The notes under the pieces were generated by a model. That model saw only the letters and a list, made by a program, of their open reading frames with translations, had not been told where the DNA came from and ran no database searches. A DNA stretch of 8,844 bases, taken from an uncultured Actinomycetes bacterium. GTDB taxonomy: Bacteria > Actinomycetota > Acidimicrobiia > Acidimicrobiales > Acidimicrobilacustridaceae. The position numbers and the translations under genes were made by a program. The DNA is taken from assembly GCA_945957335.1 (NCBI GenBank), contig CAMFLJ010000143.1:1-8844 (forward strand). Direction: 5' to 3'. Within the stretch, counting starts at the first letter, position 1; each line of letters begins with the position of its first letter. Shown piece after piece: positions 1 to 7,132 of this stretch.

Positions 1-1595
<1,595 letters not shown>

Positions 1596-1674
1596 GACGC
1601 GGGGTTCCCCTCTATGGATGGGTGGAAAGACGGTGATCGACGGGCCCCGCTGAGCCGCACCGGGGAGGTGTCAC

Positions 1675-1705
1675 GCTCCCCGCGAGCGGCCGCTCGGAAG
1701 GGAGC
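1675..1705. repeat. Two-tier inverted repeat in the gyrB leader
   Basis: The inner part CGAGCGGCCGCTCG (1683-1696) is a perfect 14-bp palindrome. It is flanked by GCTCCC (1675-1680) and GGGAGC (1700-1705), which pair with each other. A transcript of either strand could fold it into a GC-rich stem-loop. No T-run follows on the minus strand, so it is not a classical intrinsic terminator. It could act as a U-less terminator for the upstream genes or as leader structure for gyrB. Confidence 0.55.
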
Positions 1706-1710
1706 TGAGC

Positions 1711-1748
1711 ACCGGGTCGGAACGGTCCCGGTGGCCGCAACGCGGCCA
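1711..1748. repeat. Two adjacent small hairpins in the gyrB leader
   Basis: TGGCCGC-AAC-GCGGCCA (1732-1748) is a perfect 7-bp stem with a 3-nt loop. Beside it, ACCGGG (1711-1716) and CCCGGT (1727-1732) form a 6-bp stem with a 10-nt loop. The two stems share base 1732, so they could stack or compete. With the larger repeat at 1675-1705 they fill much of the leader between the promoter candidate and gyrB. Function unknown. Confidence 0.45.
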
Positions 1749-1763
1749 GATCACGATGGGTGG

Positions 1764-1772
1764 ATTGTACCA
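1764..1772 (-). promoter_or_regulatory. Candidate extended -10 promoter for gyrB
   Basis: Read on the minus strand this is TGGTACAAT, a good match to an extended -10 element (TGn followed by a TATAAT-like hexamer). It sits just after the dciA stop and about 170 nt upstream of the gyrB GTG. No TTGACA-like -35 is seen at 16-19 nt, which an extended -10 can tolerate. The position just downstream of dciA supports separate transcription of gyrB. This is inferred from sequence only. Confidence 0.4.
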
Positions 1773-1776
1773 GCGC

Positions 1777-2142
1777 TCAAGGGGTCTCCCGGGCATCCCC
1801 GGGGCGCTTCCGGAGGCTGTCGGGACGCACCCTGACCTCGATCGACGAGAGGGCCTCGGCGCCCAGCTCGGCCTGCAGGCGGGAGACCAGCGTGGCCTCG
1901 AGGAACCGCAGCTGGGTGGCCCACGCGGGGTCGGCCACGGCCACGGTGAGGACGCCCCCGCGGAGGCGCACGGGACGGCTGTTGGCCCCCACGTTGGCGC
2001 CCACGAGATCGGGCCAACGCCGCACCAGCGAGGTGGTCACGTCGGCCGAGGGACCGCCCATGTTGCGCACCAGGCGGTCGAGGCTGTCGGACACGCGCGC
2101 CGGGTCGGCATCTCGACGTCCCGGCAGCGGCTCCCACGGCAT
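1777..2142 (-). CDS. dciA: DciA, DUF721-family helicase loader/operator
   Basis: The predicted 121-residue protein belongs to the DUF721 family, now called DciA. It is the widespread bacterial factor that works with the replicative helicase DnaB at the origin in bacteria lacking DnaC or DnaI. The DUF721 core spans about residues 17-110, with the typical pattern SLDRLVRNMG, RRWPDLVGANVGANSRPVRL, GGVLTVAVADPAWATQLRFL and a final basic strand IEVRVRP. The conserved tryptophans of the RRWPDLVG and DPAWATQL segments are present. The ATG at 2142 lies 31 bp after the recF stop. No in-frame ATG, GTG or TTG lies in that gap, and there is only a weak G-run 16 nt upstream, so translation may depend on coupling to recF. 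The protein is short next to the mycobacterial homologue, mostly because it lacks a long N-terminal extension. Family assignment is firm; the loader role comes from the family. Confidence 0.9.
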   Translation of the reverse strand: MPWEPLPGRRDADPARVSDSLDRLVRNMGGPSADVTTSLVRRWPDLVGANVGANSRPVRLRGGVLTVAVADPAWATQLRFLEATLVSRLQAELGAEALSSIEVRVRPDSLRKRPGDARETP

Positions 2143-2173
2143 GGGCCGAGCGTACCGACCCCCTGTGACAGCG

Positions 2174-3253
2174 TCAGCCGGGGGTGATCGAGCCGCCCTC
2201 GACGCGCAGGACGAGCTCGGGCTCGGCGCCCGGGGGCAGACCGGCGGCGCTCGACAGCAGGGTCTGGCCGGCCGGGAGGTGGGCGAGCAGGGCCGCGCTG
2301 CGCTCCGGGTCGAGCTCCGAGAAGACGTCGTCGAGCAGCAGGATCGGCGGTGAGCCGGTGGCCTCGGTGACCACCCGGTGGGCGGCCAGGCGCAGCGCCA
2401 GGGCCACCGAGCGCTGCTCGCCCTGGGAAGCGTGGGTGCGGGCCGGCATGCCGTCGAGGGTGACCATGAGCTCGTCGCGGTGTGGGCCGACGAGCGACAG
2501 CCCCCGGCGCAGCTCGTCGGTGCGGGCGGCTTCGAGCGCGGCGGCCAGGCCGTGCTCGCGCCACGGCGCCTGGTAGGTCACCTGCACGTGGGCCGGGCGC
2601 CCCGCGACCTGGTCGTAGGCCTCGGCCAGCACCGGTGCCAGGTCGTCGACGAGATCGGCGCGGGCGTCGGCCAGGGCCTCCCCCGCCTCGACGAGCTTGG
2701 CGTCCCAGACCATGAGCGTGGCGTCGATCTCGGGGGTCACCTTGCCGTGGGCCTGCTTCAGCAGGGCGTTGCGCTGGCGCAGCACGCGGTCGAGGTCGCT
2801 GCGCACCAGGTCGAGCTTGGGCTGGCGGGCCACGAGGGTGTCGTCGAGGTAGCCCCGCCGGCCGGCGGGGCCGCCCTTGACCAGCTCGAGGTCGTCGGGC
2901 GAGAACACCGACACCCGGAGCGCGCCGAGCAGGTCGCGCGCCCTCGACAGGCGCTGCTTGTTGACCTGCACGCGGCCGCGGCCGCTCGTGGTGATCTCGG
3001 CCTCGATGAGCAGGCTGCGGCCCTCCCGCTCCCCCTCGGCCCTGACCACCGCCGTCTGCTCGCCGTGGCGCACCAGGGCGTCGTTGGGGGCGCCACGGAA
3101 CGACGACAGCGTGGCCAGGTAGCCCACGGCCTCCATGACGTTGGTCTTGCCTTCACCGTTGGCCCCGAGCAGCGCCGTGAGCCCGGGCGCGAACGACAGC
3201 TCGGCCGAGGGATAGGACCGGAAGTCGGTGAGCCAGAGGCGCTGGAGCTGCAC
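2174..3253 (-). CDS. recF: DNA replication and repair protein RecF
   Basis: RecF is an SMC/ABC-like ATPase that, with RecO and RecR, helps load RecA at single-stranded gaps and supports restart of stalled replication. The 359-residue length is normal. The start is GTG at 3253, which places the conserved LTDFRSY with F at residue 11, as in other actinobacterial RecF proteins; GGAGG precedes it with a short 3-nt spacer. Walker A is GANGEGKT at 30-37. The signature region SQGEQ is at 276-280, and Walker B ILLLDD at 304-309 is followed by VFSELD, the D-loop. The gene starts 18 nt after the dnaN stop and ends 31 nt before dciA, so co-transcription with dnaN is likely. No defect is seen. Confidence 0.96.
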   Translation of the reverse strand: MQLQRLWLTDFRSYPSAELSFAPGLTALLGANGEGKTNVMEAVGYLATLSSFRGAPNDALVRHGEQTAVVRAEGEREGRSLLIEAEITTSGRGRVQVNKQRLSRARDLLGALRVSVFSPDDLELVKGGPAGRRGYLDDTLVARQPKLDLVRSDLDRVLRQRNALLKQAHGKVTPEIDATLMVWDAKLVEAGEALADARADLVDDLAPVLAEAYDQVAGRPAHVQVTYQAPWREHGLAAALEAARTDELRRGLSLVGPHRDELMVTLDGMPARTHASQGEQRSVALALRLAAHRVVTEATGSPPILLLDDVFSELDPERSAALLAHLPAGQTLLSSAAGLPPGAEPELVLRVEGGSITPG

Positions 3254-3271
3254 GAGCCTCCGCGGGCCGGG

Positions 3272-4366
3272 CTAGGAGACCCGCACCGGCATCAGCAGGT
3301 ACAGGAAGTCCGGCGTCTCGGCGCTGCGGATGAGCGCCGGCTTCAGCGCGTCGATGGTCTCGAGGGTGATCTCGTCGCCGGTCGTGACGTCGATGCCGGC
3401 GATGAGGTACTCGGGGTTGAACGCCACGGTGAGCTCGTCGCCGTCGTGCTTGGCGTCGAGCTCCTCCTGGGCCTGGCCGACGTCCTGGGTGATGGCGATC
3501 AGCTCGACCGAGTCGGGCTTGAGCACCAGGCGCACCGGGGTGGCCTCCCGGGCCAGCAGCCGCACGCGGCGCAGGGCCTCGAGCAACGGCTCACGGCCGA
3601 CGCTGAGCCGGTTGGGGTGGGCGTTGGGGATCAGGCCGCGGTAGTTCGGGAAGTCGCCCTCGATGAGGCGGCTGGTGACCCGGACGTCGCCGACCTCGAA
3701 GGCGACGTCGCGCTCGCCGAGGCGCAGCGTGACCGACTGGGCGGCCGACAGCAGCCGGGAGAGCTCCTTGAGCGCCGTAGAGGGCACCAGGACGGCCTGG
3801 CCCTCGGCCAGCACCGAGGTGCCCGGCAGGTCGCGCACGGCGAGGCGGTACGAGTCGGTGGCGACCAGGCGCAGGCCGTCGCCCTCGGCGGCCATGAGCA
3901 CACCGGTGAGGATCGGGCGCGACTCGTCGTTGCTGGCCGCGGAGACGACCTGGCGCAGGGCGTCGGCGAAGGCGGCCGCGTCGAGGCTCACCGAGCTCTC
4001 GGCGGGCTCGGGCAGCTGCGGGTACTCGTGGGCCGGGATCGTGCGCACCGCGAACTGCGAGCGGCCGGAGCCGATGCGGGCCTCGTCGTCGTCGATCTCG
4101 ACGGTGACCGCGCCGGGAGGCAGGGCCCGCACGATGTCGGACAGCAGCTTGGCCGGCACCACCGAGGTGCCGTCGCCGTCGCCGCTCACCGCGGCGCGGA
4201 CCGAGATCGTCAGGTCGAGGTCGCTGCCGGTGACCTGGAGCTGGTCACCGTGGAGCTCGAGTCTCAGACCGCTCAGGACGGGTAGGGAGCTGCCCCGGGT
4301 CGTGACGGCACGGCTCGCTGCGTTCAGTGCCTCGACAAGGGGATCTCGCTCACAACGGAACTTCAC
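3272..4366 (-). CDS. dnaN: DNA polymerase III beta sliding clamp
   Basis: DnaN is the ring-shaped homodimeric clamp that tethers DNA polymerase III and other partners to DNA. The call gives 364 residues, the usual family length. The frame stays open upstream to 4567, but the homologous sequence starts at GTG 4366 with VKFRCERDPLVEALNAASRA; the upstream part is origin DNA and looks non-coding. Recognisable parts are LPVLSGLRLEL in domain 1, RTIPAHEYPQLPEP and RPILTGVLMA around domains 1-2, LVATDSYRLAVRDLPG in domain 2, GDFPNYRGLIP and FNPEYLIAGI towards domain 3, and the C-terminal YLLMPVRVS, which contributes to the partner-binding pocket. There is no strong Shine-Dalgarno sequence, only a weak AAGCGAG. 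The gene lies just downstream of the AT-rich part of oriC and is followed 18 nt later by recF. Confidence 0.97.
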   Translation of the reverse strand: MKFRCERDPLVEALNAASRAVTTRGSSLPVLSGLRLELHGDQLQVTGSDLDLTISVRAAVSGDGDGTSVVPAKLLSDIVRALPPGAVTVEIDDDEARIGSGRSQFAVRTIPAHEYPQLPEPAESSVSLDAAAFADALRQVVSAASNDESRPILTGVLMAAEGDGLRLVATDSYRLAVRDLPGTSVLAEGQAVLVPSTALKELSRLLSAAQSVTLRLGERDVAFEVGDVRVTSRLIEGDFPNYRGLIPNAHPNRLSVGREPLLEALRRVRLLAREATPVRLVLKPDSVELIAITQDVGQAQEELDAKHDGDELTVAFNPEYLIAGIDVTTGDEITLETIDALKPALIRSAETPDFLYLLMPVRVS

Positions 4367-4383
4367 GCCGGCTCGCTTTCTAT

Positions 4384-4407
4384 AAGAACAAAAAAGAACG
4401 AAGTTCT
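4384..4407. repeat. AT-rich repeat and small hairpin beside dnaN
   Basis: AAGAAC occurs at 4384-4389 and again at 4394-4399, exactly 10 bp apart, about one helical turn. The second copy forms an inverted repeat AGAAC-GAA-GTTCT (4395-4407). On the minus strand the hairpin is followed by a run of six T (4395-4390), so transcripts running from dnaA towards dnaN would carry a small terminator-like structure about 24 nt before dnaN. The stem is only 5 bp and AT-rich. The same bases may simply serve as the easily melted part of oriC. Confidence 0.45.
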
Positions 4408-4409
4408 GG

Positions 4410-4444
4410 TAGTAGCGGTAATAGGTGCTGTGGATTGTGGACAG
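4410..4444 (+). promoter_or_regulatory. DnaA-trio-like run and two overlapping DnaA boxes
   Basis: The triplets TAG-TAG-CGG-TAA-TAG run from 4410 to 4424. After a 4-nt spacer GTGC come TGTGGATTG (4429-4437, 7/9 to TGTGGATAA) and TGTGGACAG (4436-4444, 8/9 to TGTGGACAA). The order AT-rich DNA, trio, short spacer, DnaA boxes is that of the basal unwinding module described for Bacillus subtilis, where DnaA loads from the boxes onto one strand through the trios. The CGG in the middle breaks the run. Confidence 0.5.
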
Positions 4445-4487
4445 AGCGGCATCGTCCCAGCGTGAGGGGCATTTCTCTGTCCCACGC

Positions 4488-4602
4488 CGATCCACAGCGG
4501 CCCACAGGTTCGCACGGGTCCCCCGAGGGCCGGGGGATGAGGACGCCGCTGTCCACGGTCGGTCCACCGGGCCGCGCGCCCTCGTCCACGGGGTTGTCCA
4601 CC
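4488..4602 (+). promoter_or_regulatory. Cluster of DnaA-box-like sites in oriC
   Basis: Same-orientation 9-mers are CGATCCACA (4488-4496), CTGTCCACG (4549-4557), CGGTCCACC (4560-4568), TCGTCCACG (4582-4590) and TTGTCCACC (4594-4602, the best at 8/9). They face the opposite way to the boxes at 4429-4444. The TCCAC core is constant and the flanking bases vary, as expected for low-affinity boxes that fill cooperatively. The match counts are direct; binding is inferred. Confidence 0.6.
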
Positions 4603-4652
4603 GCGCGGACGTTCGGCCTCGAGGTGGATCAGGCAGGTCGTGGGAGCGCCCA

Positions 4653-6071
4653 TCAGCCGTTCCTGATCAGTTGGGTGAGCTCGGTGACCTGGTCGTAGAT
4701 CTGGCGCCGTTCCTTCATGAGCGCACCGATCTTCTCGACCGCGTGGATCACGGTGGTGTGGTCGCGGCCGCCGAACTCGCGGGCGATCGCCGGGTAGCTG
4801 AGGTCGGTGAGCTCGCGCATCACGTACATCCCGATCTGGCGGGCGGTGACGAGTGGGCGCCGGCGGCTCTTGCCCCGGATCTCGTCGACGCTGAACGCGA
4901 ACATCTCCGCGGTGAGCGTCAGGATCAGGTCGGGCGTGATCGGGCGGGGCTGGGTGTCGGAGAGGATGTCGCCGAGCACCGCCTGGGCCAGGTCGACCGA
5001 CAGCGGCTCGCCGGTGAGGCTGGCGTAGGCGCACACCCGGATGAGGGCGCCCTCGAGCTCGCGGATGTTGTTGGTGATGTGGGTGGCGATGAACTCGAGT
5101 ACGTCCGGCGGCGGCGCGATGGGCTCGCGCTCGGACTTCTTGCGGAGGATGGCGAGACGGGTCTCGAGCTCGGGCGGGTTGATCTCGGTGGTGAGGCCCA
5201 TCTTGAAGCGGCTGCGCAGCCGGTCCTCGAGCGTGGAGATGGCGTCGGGCGGCCGATCGGACGAGAGCACGATCTGGCGGTTGGCCTGGTAGAGCGACTC
5301 GAAGGTGTGGAAGAGCTCCTCCTGGAGGCCCTCCTTGCCCTCGATGAACTGGATGTCGTCGAGCAGCAGCACGTCGATCTCGCGGTAGCGCTTCTTGAAG
5401 TCGCCCAGCGTGGCCTGGCGGATGGCGTCGACGTACTGGTTCAGGAACTGCTCGGTGGAGACGTAGCGCACCCGGTAGGTCGGGTAGTTCTCACCGACGT
5501 AGTTGGCGATGGCCTGCAGGAGGTGGGTCTTGCCCAGGCCGGCGTCGCCGTAGATGAACAGCGGGTTGTACGAGCGGGCCGGGGTCTCGGCCACGCTCAG
5601 GGCGGCGGCGTGGGCGAAGCGGTTCGAGGTGCCGGTGACGAACGCGTCGAAGGTGTAGCGGGGGTTGACCACGAGGCCGAGCGCGGGGGCACCGGACTGG
5701 TCGCGGTTGTTGCCCGGGCGGTCACCGTTGGTACCGATGTCCTCACCGTCGCTGGGGATTTCCCTGTGGACGTCTGTGGACAAATCGTCAGAACCTGTGG
5801 CTGACGTCACACCCTCATCGGTCTGCACCGAGATCTCGAGGGCCACGTCGGGCTCGCCGATGTCGGCCAGGGCACCGTCGACGAGCGCCTGGTAGCGGTT
5901 CTCGACCCGTTCCTTGACCACCGAGCTGGGCACCGAGACGCGCAGCGTGTCGCCGTCGAGGTCGATCGGCGTCACCACGGAGAACGTGGTCAGCCACACC
6001 GCCTCCGACACCTGCTCGCGCAAGGCCGCGGCACACGCTGTCCACAGCTGGTCGGCTCGGTCCACCTGCAC
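4653..6071 (-). CDS. dnaA: Chromosomal replication initiator DnaA
   Basis: DnaA is the AAA+ ATPase that binds DnaA boxes and melts oriC. I place the start at GTG 6071, preceded by AGGGG with a 5-nt spacer, giving 472 residues. The frame is open further upstream to 6395, but that part is not DnaA-like. Domain I spans about 1-83 and includes DQLWTACAAAL and the VPSSVVKERVENRY segment. Domain II, about 84-134, is a hydrophilic linker. Domain III has Walker A GDAGLGKT (175-182), Walker B LLLDDIQF (235-242), sensor I SSD (270-272), the box VII arginine region DRLRSRF (283-289) and sensor II NNIRELEG with R337. Domain IV ends with the DnaA-box-binding signature GGRDHTTVIHA (434-444). All key residues are present. 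A second GTG two codons later (6065) cannot be excluded. DnaA-box-like sequences upstream suggest autoregulation. Confidence 0.97.
   Translation of the reverse strand: MQVDRADQLWTACAAALREQVSEAVWLTTFSVVTPIDLDGDTLRVSVPSSVVKERVENRYQALVDGALADIGEPDVALEISVQTDEGVTSATGSDDLSTDVHREIPSDGEDIGTNGDRPGNNRDQSGAPALGLVVNPRYTFDAFVTGTSNRFAHAAALSVAETPARSYNPLFIYGDAGLGKTHLLQAIANYVGENYPTYRVRYVSTEQFLNQYVDAIRQATLGDFKKRYREIDVLLLDDIQFIEGKEGLQEELFHTFESLYQANRQIVLSSDRPPDAISTLEDRLRSRFKMGLTTEINPPELETRLAILRKKSEREPIAPPPDVLEFIATHITNNIRELEGALIRVCAYASLTGEPLSVDLAQAVLGDILSDTQPRPITPDLILTLTAEMFAFSVDEIRGKSRRRPLVTARQIGMYVMRELTDLSYPAIAREFGGRDHTTVIHAVEKIGALMKERRQIYDQVTELTQLIRNG
5765..5783 (-). promoter_or_regulatory. DnaA boxes inside the dnaA linker-coding region
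   Basis: The plus strand reads TGTGGACGT at 5765-5773 (7/9) and TGTGGACAA at 5775-5783, which is a perfect complement of TTGTCCACA. The two start 10 bp apart. The perfect box encodes L97-S98-T99 of DnaA with codons TTG, TCC and ACA; TTG and ACA look uncommon against the GC-ending codons around them. It lies in the variable domain II, where the protein sequence is free to carry such a site. Binding is inferred. Confidence 0.45.
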
Positions 6072-6106
6072 AAACGCCCCTGATCGACGGGCCTCGTTCC
6101 ACAGCG

Positions 6107-6126
6107 GCGTCCACACGTGTGGAAAA
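6107..6126. promoter_or_regulatory. Paired inverted DnaA-box-like sites upstream of dnaA
   Basis: GCGTCCACA (6107-6115, 7/9) and TGTGGAAAA (6118-6126, 8/9) face each other and together make the perfect 14-bp palindrome TCCACACGTGTGGA (6110-6123). It lies 39-52 bp upstream of the dnaA start. More weak matches lie at 6095-6103 (CGTTCCACA) and, inside the start of dnaA, CTGTCCACA at 6038-6046 (8/9). The position fits autorepression of dnaA by DnaA. Another palindrome-binding regulator is possible. Confidence 0.45.
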
Positions 6127-6203
6127 CGGCTGACGACGCCCCGCCCCGGTGTGGCCCAGGGGCCTGGCCCGGGCGGGTGCCGGACCGTAGCACGGGGGCG
6201 ATG

Positions 6204-6233
6204 TTGCCGCACCTGCCGCGCGCCCTCTAGCGT
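6204..6233 (+). promoter_or_regulatory. Candidate promoter for rpmH-rnpA-yidD-yidC
   Basis: TTGCCG (6204-6209) and TAGCGT (6228-6233) are separated by 18 nt. They resemble a housekeeping -35 (TTG kept) and an actinobacterial -10 of the TAnnnT form. Transcription would start near 6240 and leave a leader of about 115 nt before rpmH. The rest of the 283-bp dnaA-rpmH gap is GC-rich; apart from the DnaA-like palindrome and an imperfect repeat near 6156-6167 I see nothing else in it. Confidence 0.35.
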
Positions 6234-6354
6234 TGCGGCGAGCCGGACCCGGGCCCGACGCTGTCGCGCGAGCACCCGGTCGACCCGGTCGACATCGAAC
6301 ATCAGCATCGACCGACGGTTCCACCCGGGAGCCCGATGGTCGTGGAGGCACCCC

Positions 6355-6489
6355 GTGAAGCGCACCTTCCAGCCCAACAACCGACGTCGTGCCAAGAAGC
6401 ACGGCTTCCGTCACCGCATGGCCACCGCCGCGGGCCGCAACGTCCTGCGGAACCGCCGGCTCAAGGGCCGTCAGCGCCTGTCGGCCTGA
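6355..6489 (+). CDS. rpmH: 50S ribosomal protein L34
   Basis: L34 is a small, very basic protein of the large ribosomal subunit. The gene has 44 codons, the normal size, and starts with GTG at 6355; GGAGG (6344-6348) lies 6 nt upstream, one of the best ribosome binding sites in the window. The protein begins KRTFQPNNRRRAKKHGFRHR and continues with MATAAGRNVLRNRRLKGRQ, the family signature over its full length. Its stop TGA (6487-6489) overlaps the apparent start region of rnpA. A second reading frame stays open across the whole gene (see rnpA). It leads the rightward gene set and diverges from dnaA, the usual arrangement. Confidence 0.96.
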   Translation: MKRTFQPNNRRRAKKHGFRHRMATAAGRNVLRNRRLKGRQRLSA

Positions 6490-6833
6490 TCTGGCGAATC
6501 CGTGATCGCCGCACCTTCGTCGAACTCCGTCGTCGAGGGCGCCGCGCTCGGCACGGTCGCGTGTCGGTGACCCACCTTCCCGCGTCCGCCCCGACCGCGG
6601 CCGATCCGCCGCGCATCGCGTTCGCTGTGCCACGCAAGGTGGGAACCGCCGTCGCGCGCAACCGTCTCCGCCGCCAGGTCAAGGCCCACCTCGACCTCCG
6701 GCAGTCCTCTGACCAGGGGATATCCTCCGGCGCGTACCTCGTCGCCCTCGCCCCCGGAGCCGCCGACCAGGCCACCGCCACGGTGCTGGCCGACCTCGAC
6801 CGGTGCCTCGACAAGCTCGCCGGTGCCCGCTGA
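6486..6833 (+). CDS. rnpA: Ribonuclease P protein component, start uncertain
   Basis: RnpA is the protein subunit of RNase P; it binds the catalytic RNA and the 5' leader of precursor tRNAs. The core protein is clear: RIRDRRTFVELRRRGRRARHG at the N terminus with the conserved F11, then FAVPRKVGTAVARNRLRRQVK carrying the RNR motif (58-60, counted from CTG 6486). The call gives 115 residues, the usual size. The start is odd: no ATG, GTG or TTG lies in frame between 6345 and 6560. CTG at 6486 overlaps the rpmH stop as CTGA and would allow translational coupling. The alternative is ATG 6336 or GTG 6342, upstream of rpmH, giving a 165- or 163-residue protein whose frame contains all of rpmH. GTG 6561 would delete F11 and the basic N terminus and is unlikely. 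The stop overlaps the yidD start as TGATG. Confidence 0.88.
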   Translation: MIWRIRDRRTFVELRRRGRRARHGRVSVTHLPASAPTAADPPRIAFAVPRKVGTAVARNRLRRQVKAHLDLRQSSDQGISSGAYLVALAPGAADQATATVLADLDRCLDKLAGAR

Positions 6834-7129
6834 TGGCCCACGTCTGCGCCCACGACGCCCACCAGGCCGCTCCCGGCGCCACCTCGCCCGAGCGACCCCG
6901 CTCGATCCCGGCCCGCGGCGTGCACGCGGCCATCCGTGCCTACCAGTGGGCCTTCGCCGGCAAGGTCTCACCCTGCCGCTACGTGCCCAGCTGCTCGAGC
7001 TACGCCCTCGAGGCGCTCGAGGTGCACGGCTTCGTCAGGGGCTCCTGGCTCTCGATCCGACGCCTCGGCCGCTGCCACCCCTGGGGTGGGCACGGCTGGG
7101 ACCCCGTCCCTCAGCGGAAGGCCGCCTGA
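6833..7129 (+). CDS. yidD: Membrane protein insertion efficiency factor YidD
   Basis: YidD is a small membrane-associated protein that aids insertion of inner-membrane proteins and is usually encoded between rnpA and yidC. The ATG at 6833 shares its A with the rnpA stop (TGATG), so translation is probably coupled; an in-frame ATG at 6803 lies inside rnpA and is less likely. The protein has 98 residues. After a non-conserved N-terminal part (1-27) come an amphipathic helix HAAIRAYQWAF (31-41) and the family motifs PCRYVPSCSSYALEAL (47-62), HGFVRGSWLSIRRLGRCHPW (65-84) and GWDPVP (88-93). The three family cysteines C48, C54 and C81 are present. The biochemical role is only partly understood even in model bacteria. 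Confidence 0.94.
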   Translation: MAHVCAHDAHQAAPGATSPERPRSIPARGVHAAIRAYQWAFAGKVSPCRYVPSCSSYALEALEVHGFVRGSWLSIRRLGRCHPWGGHGWDPVPQRKAA

Positions 7130-7132
7130 CCC

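Larger units (their letters stand above)
4367..4652. other. oriC: Probable chromosomal replication origin oriC (dnaA-dnaN gap)
   Basis: This 286-bp non-coding gap lies between the dnaA stop and the dnaN start, the usual position of oriC in Actinobacteria. It has an AT-rich stretch next to dnaN (about 4378-4424) that contrasts with the GC-rich surroundings and suits a DNA-unwinding element. It also has a series of DnaA-box-like 9-mers: two reading TGTGGAnnn (4429-4444), then several reading nnnTCCACn (4488-4602), plus a weak GGTGGATCA at 4623-4631. Most boxes match the actinobacterial consensus TTGTCCACA or TTATCCACA at 7-8 of 9 positions. The origin role is inferred from location and box density. 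Confidence 0.85.

Noticed and set aside
2378..4285. 635-codon plus-strand open frame across recF and dnaN
   Set aside because: It is antisense to two complete conserved genes, crosses their junction and shows only low-complexity composition.
4367..4567. Upstream extension of dnaN to an ATG at 4567
   Set aside because: The added 67 residues are translated oriC DNA with no DnaN similarity; GTG 4366 gives the standard length and N terminus.
4425..5804. 459-codon plus-strand open frame across oriC and dnaA
   Set aside because: It is a shadow of dnaA that begins among DnaA boxes; no family resemblance.
6156..6167. CCAGG-GG-CCTGG inverted repeat in the dnaA-rpmH gap
   Set aside because: The loop would be only 2 nt and the surroundings are very GC-rich, where such repeats are common by chance.
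6184..6189. TACGGT on the minus strand as a -10 for dnaA
   Set aside because: It fits TAnnnT, but no -35-like hexamer lies at 17-19 nt, so it is not distinguishable from chance.
6072..6395. Upstream extension of dnaA to an ATG at 6395
   Set aside because: The extension overlaps rpmH and the divergent promoter region and is not DnaA-like; GTG 6071 has a good ribosome binding site and directly precedes domain I.
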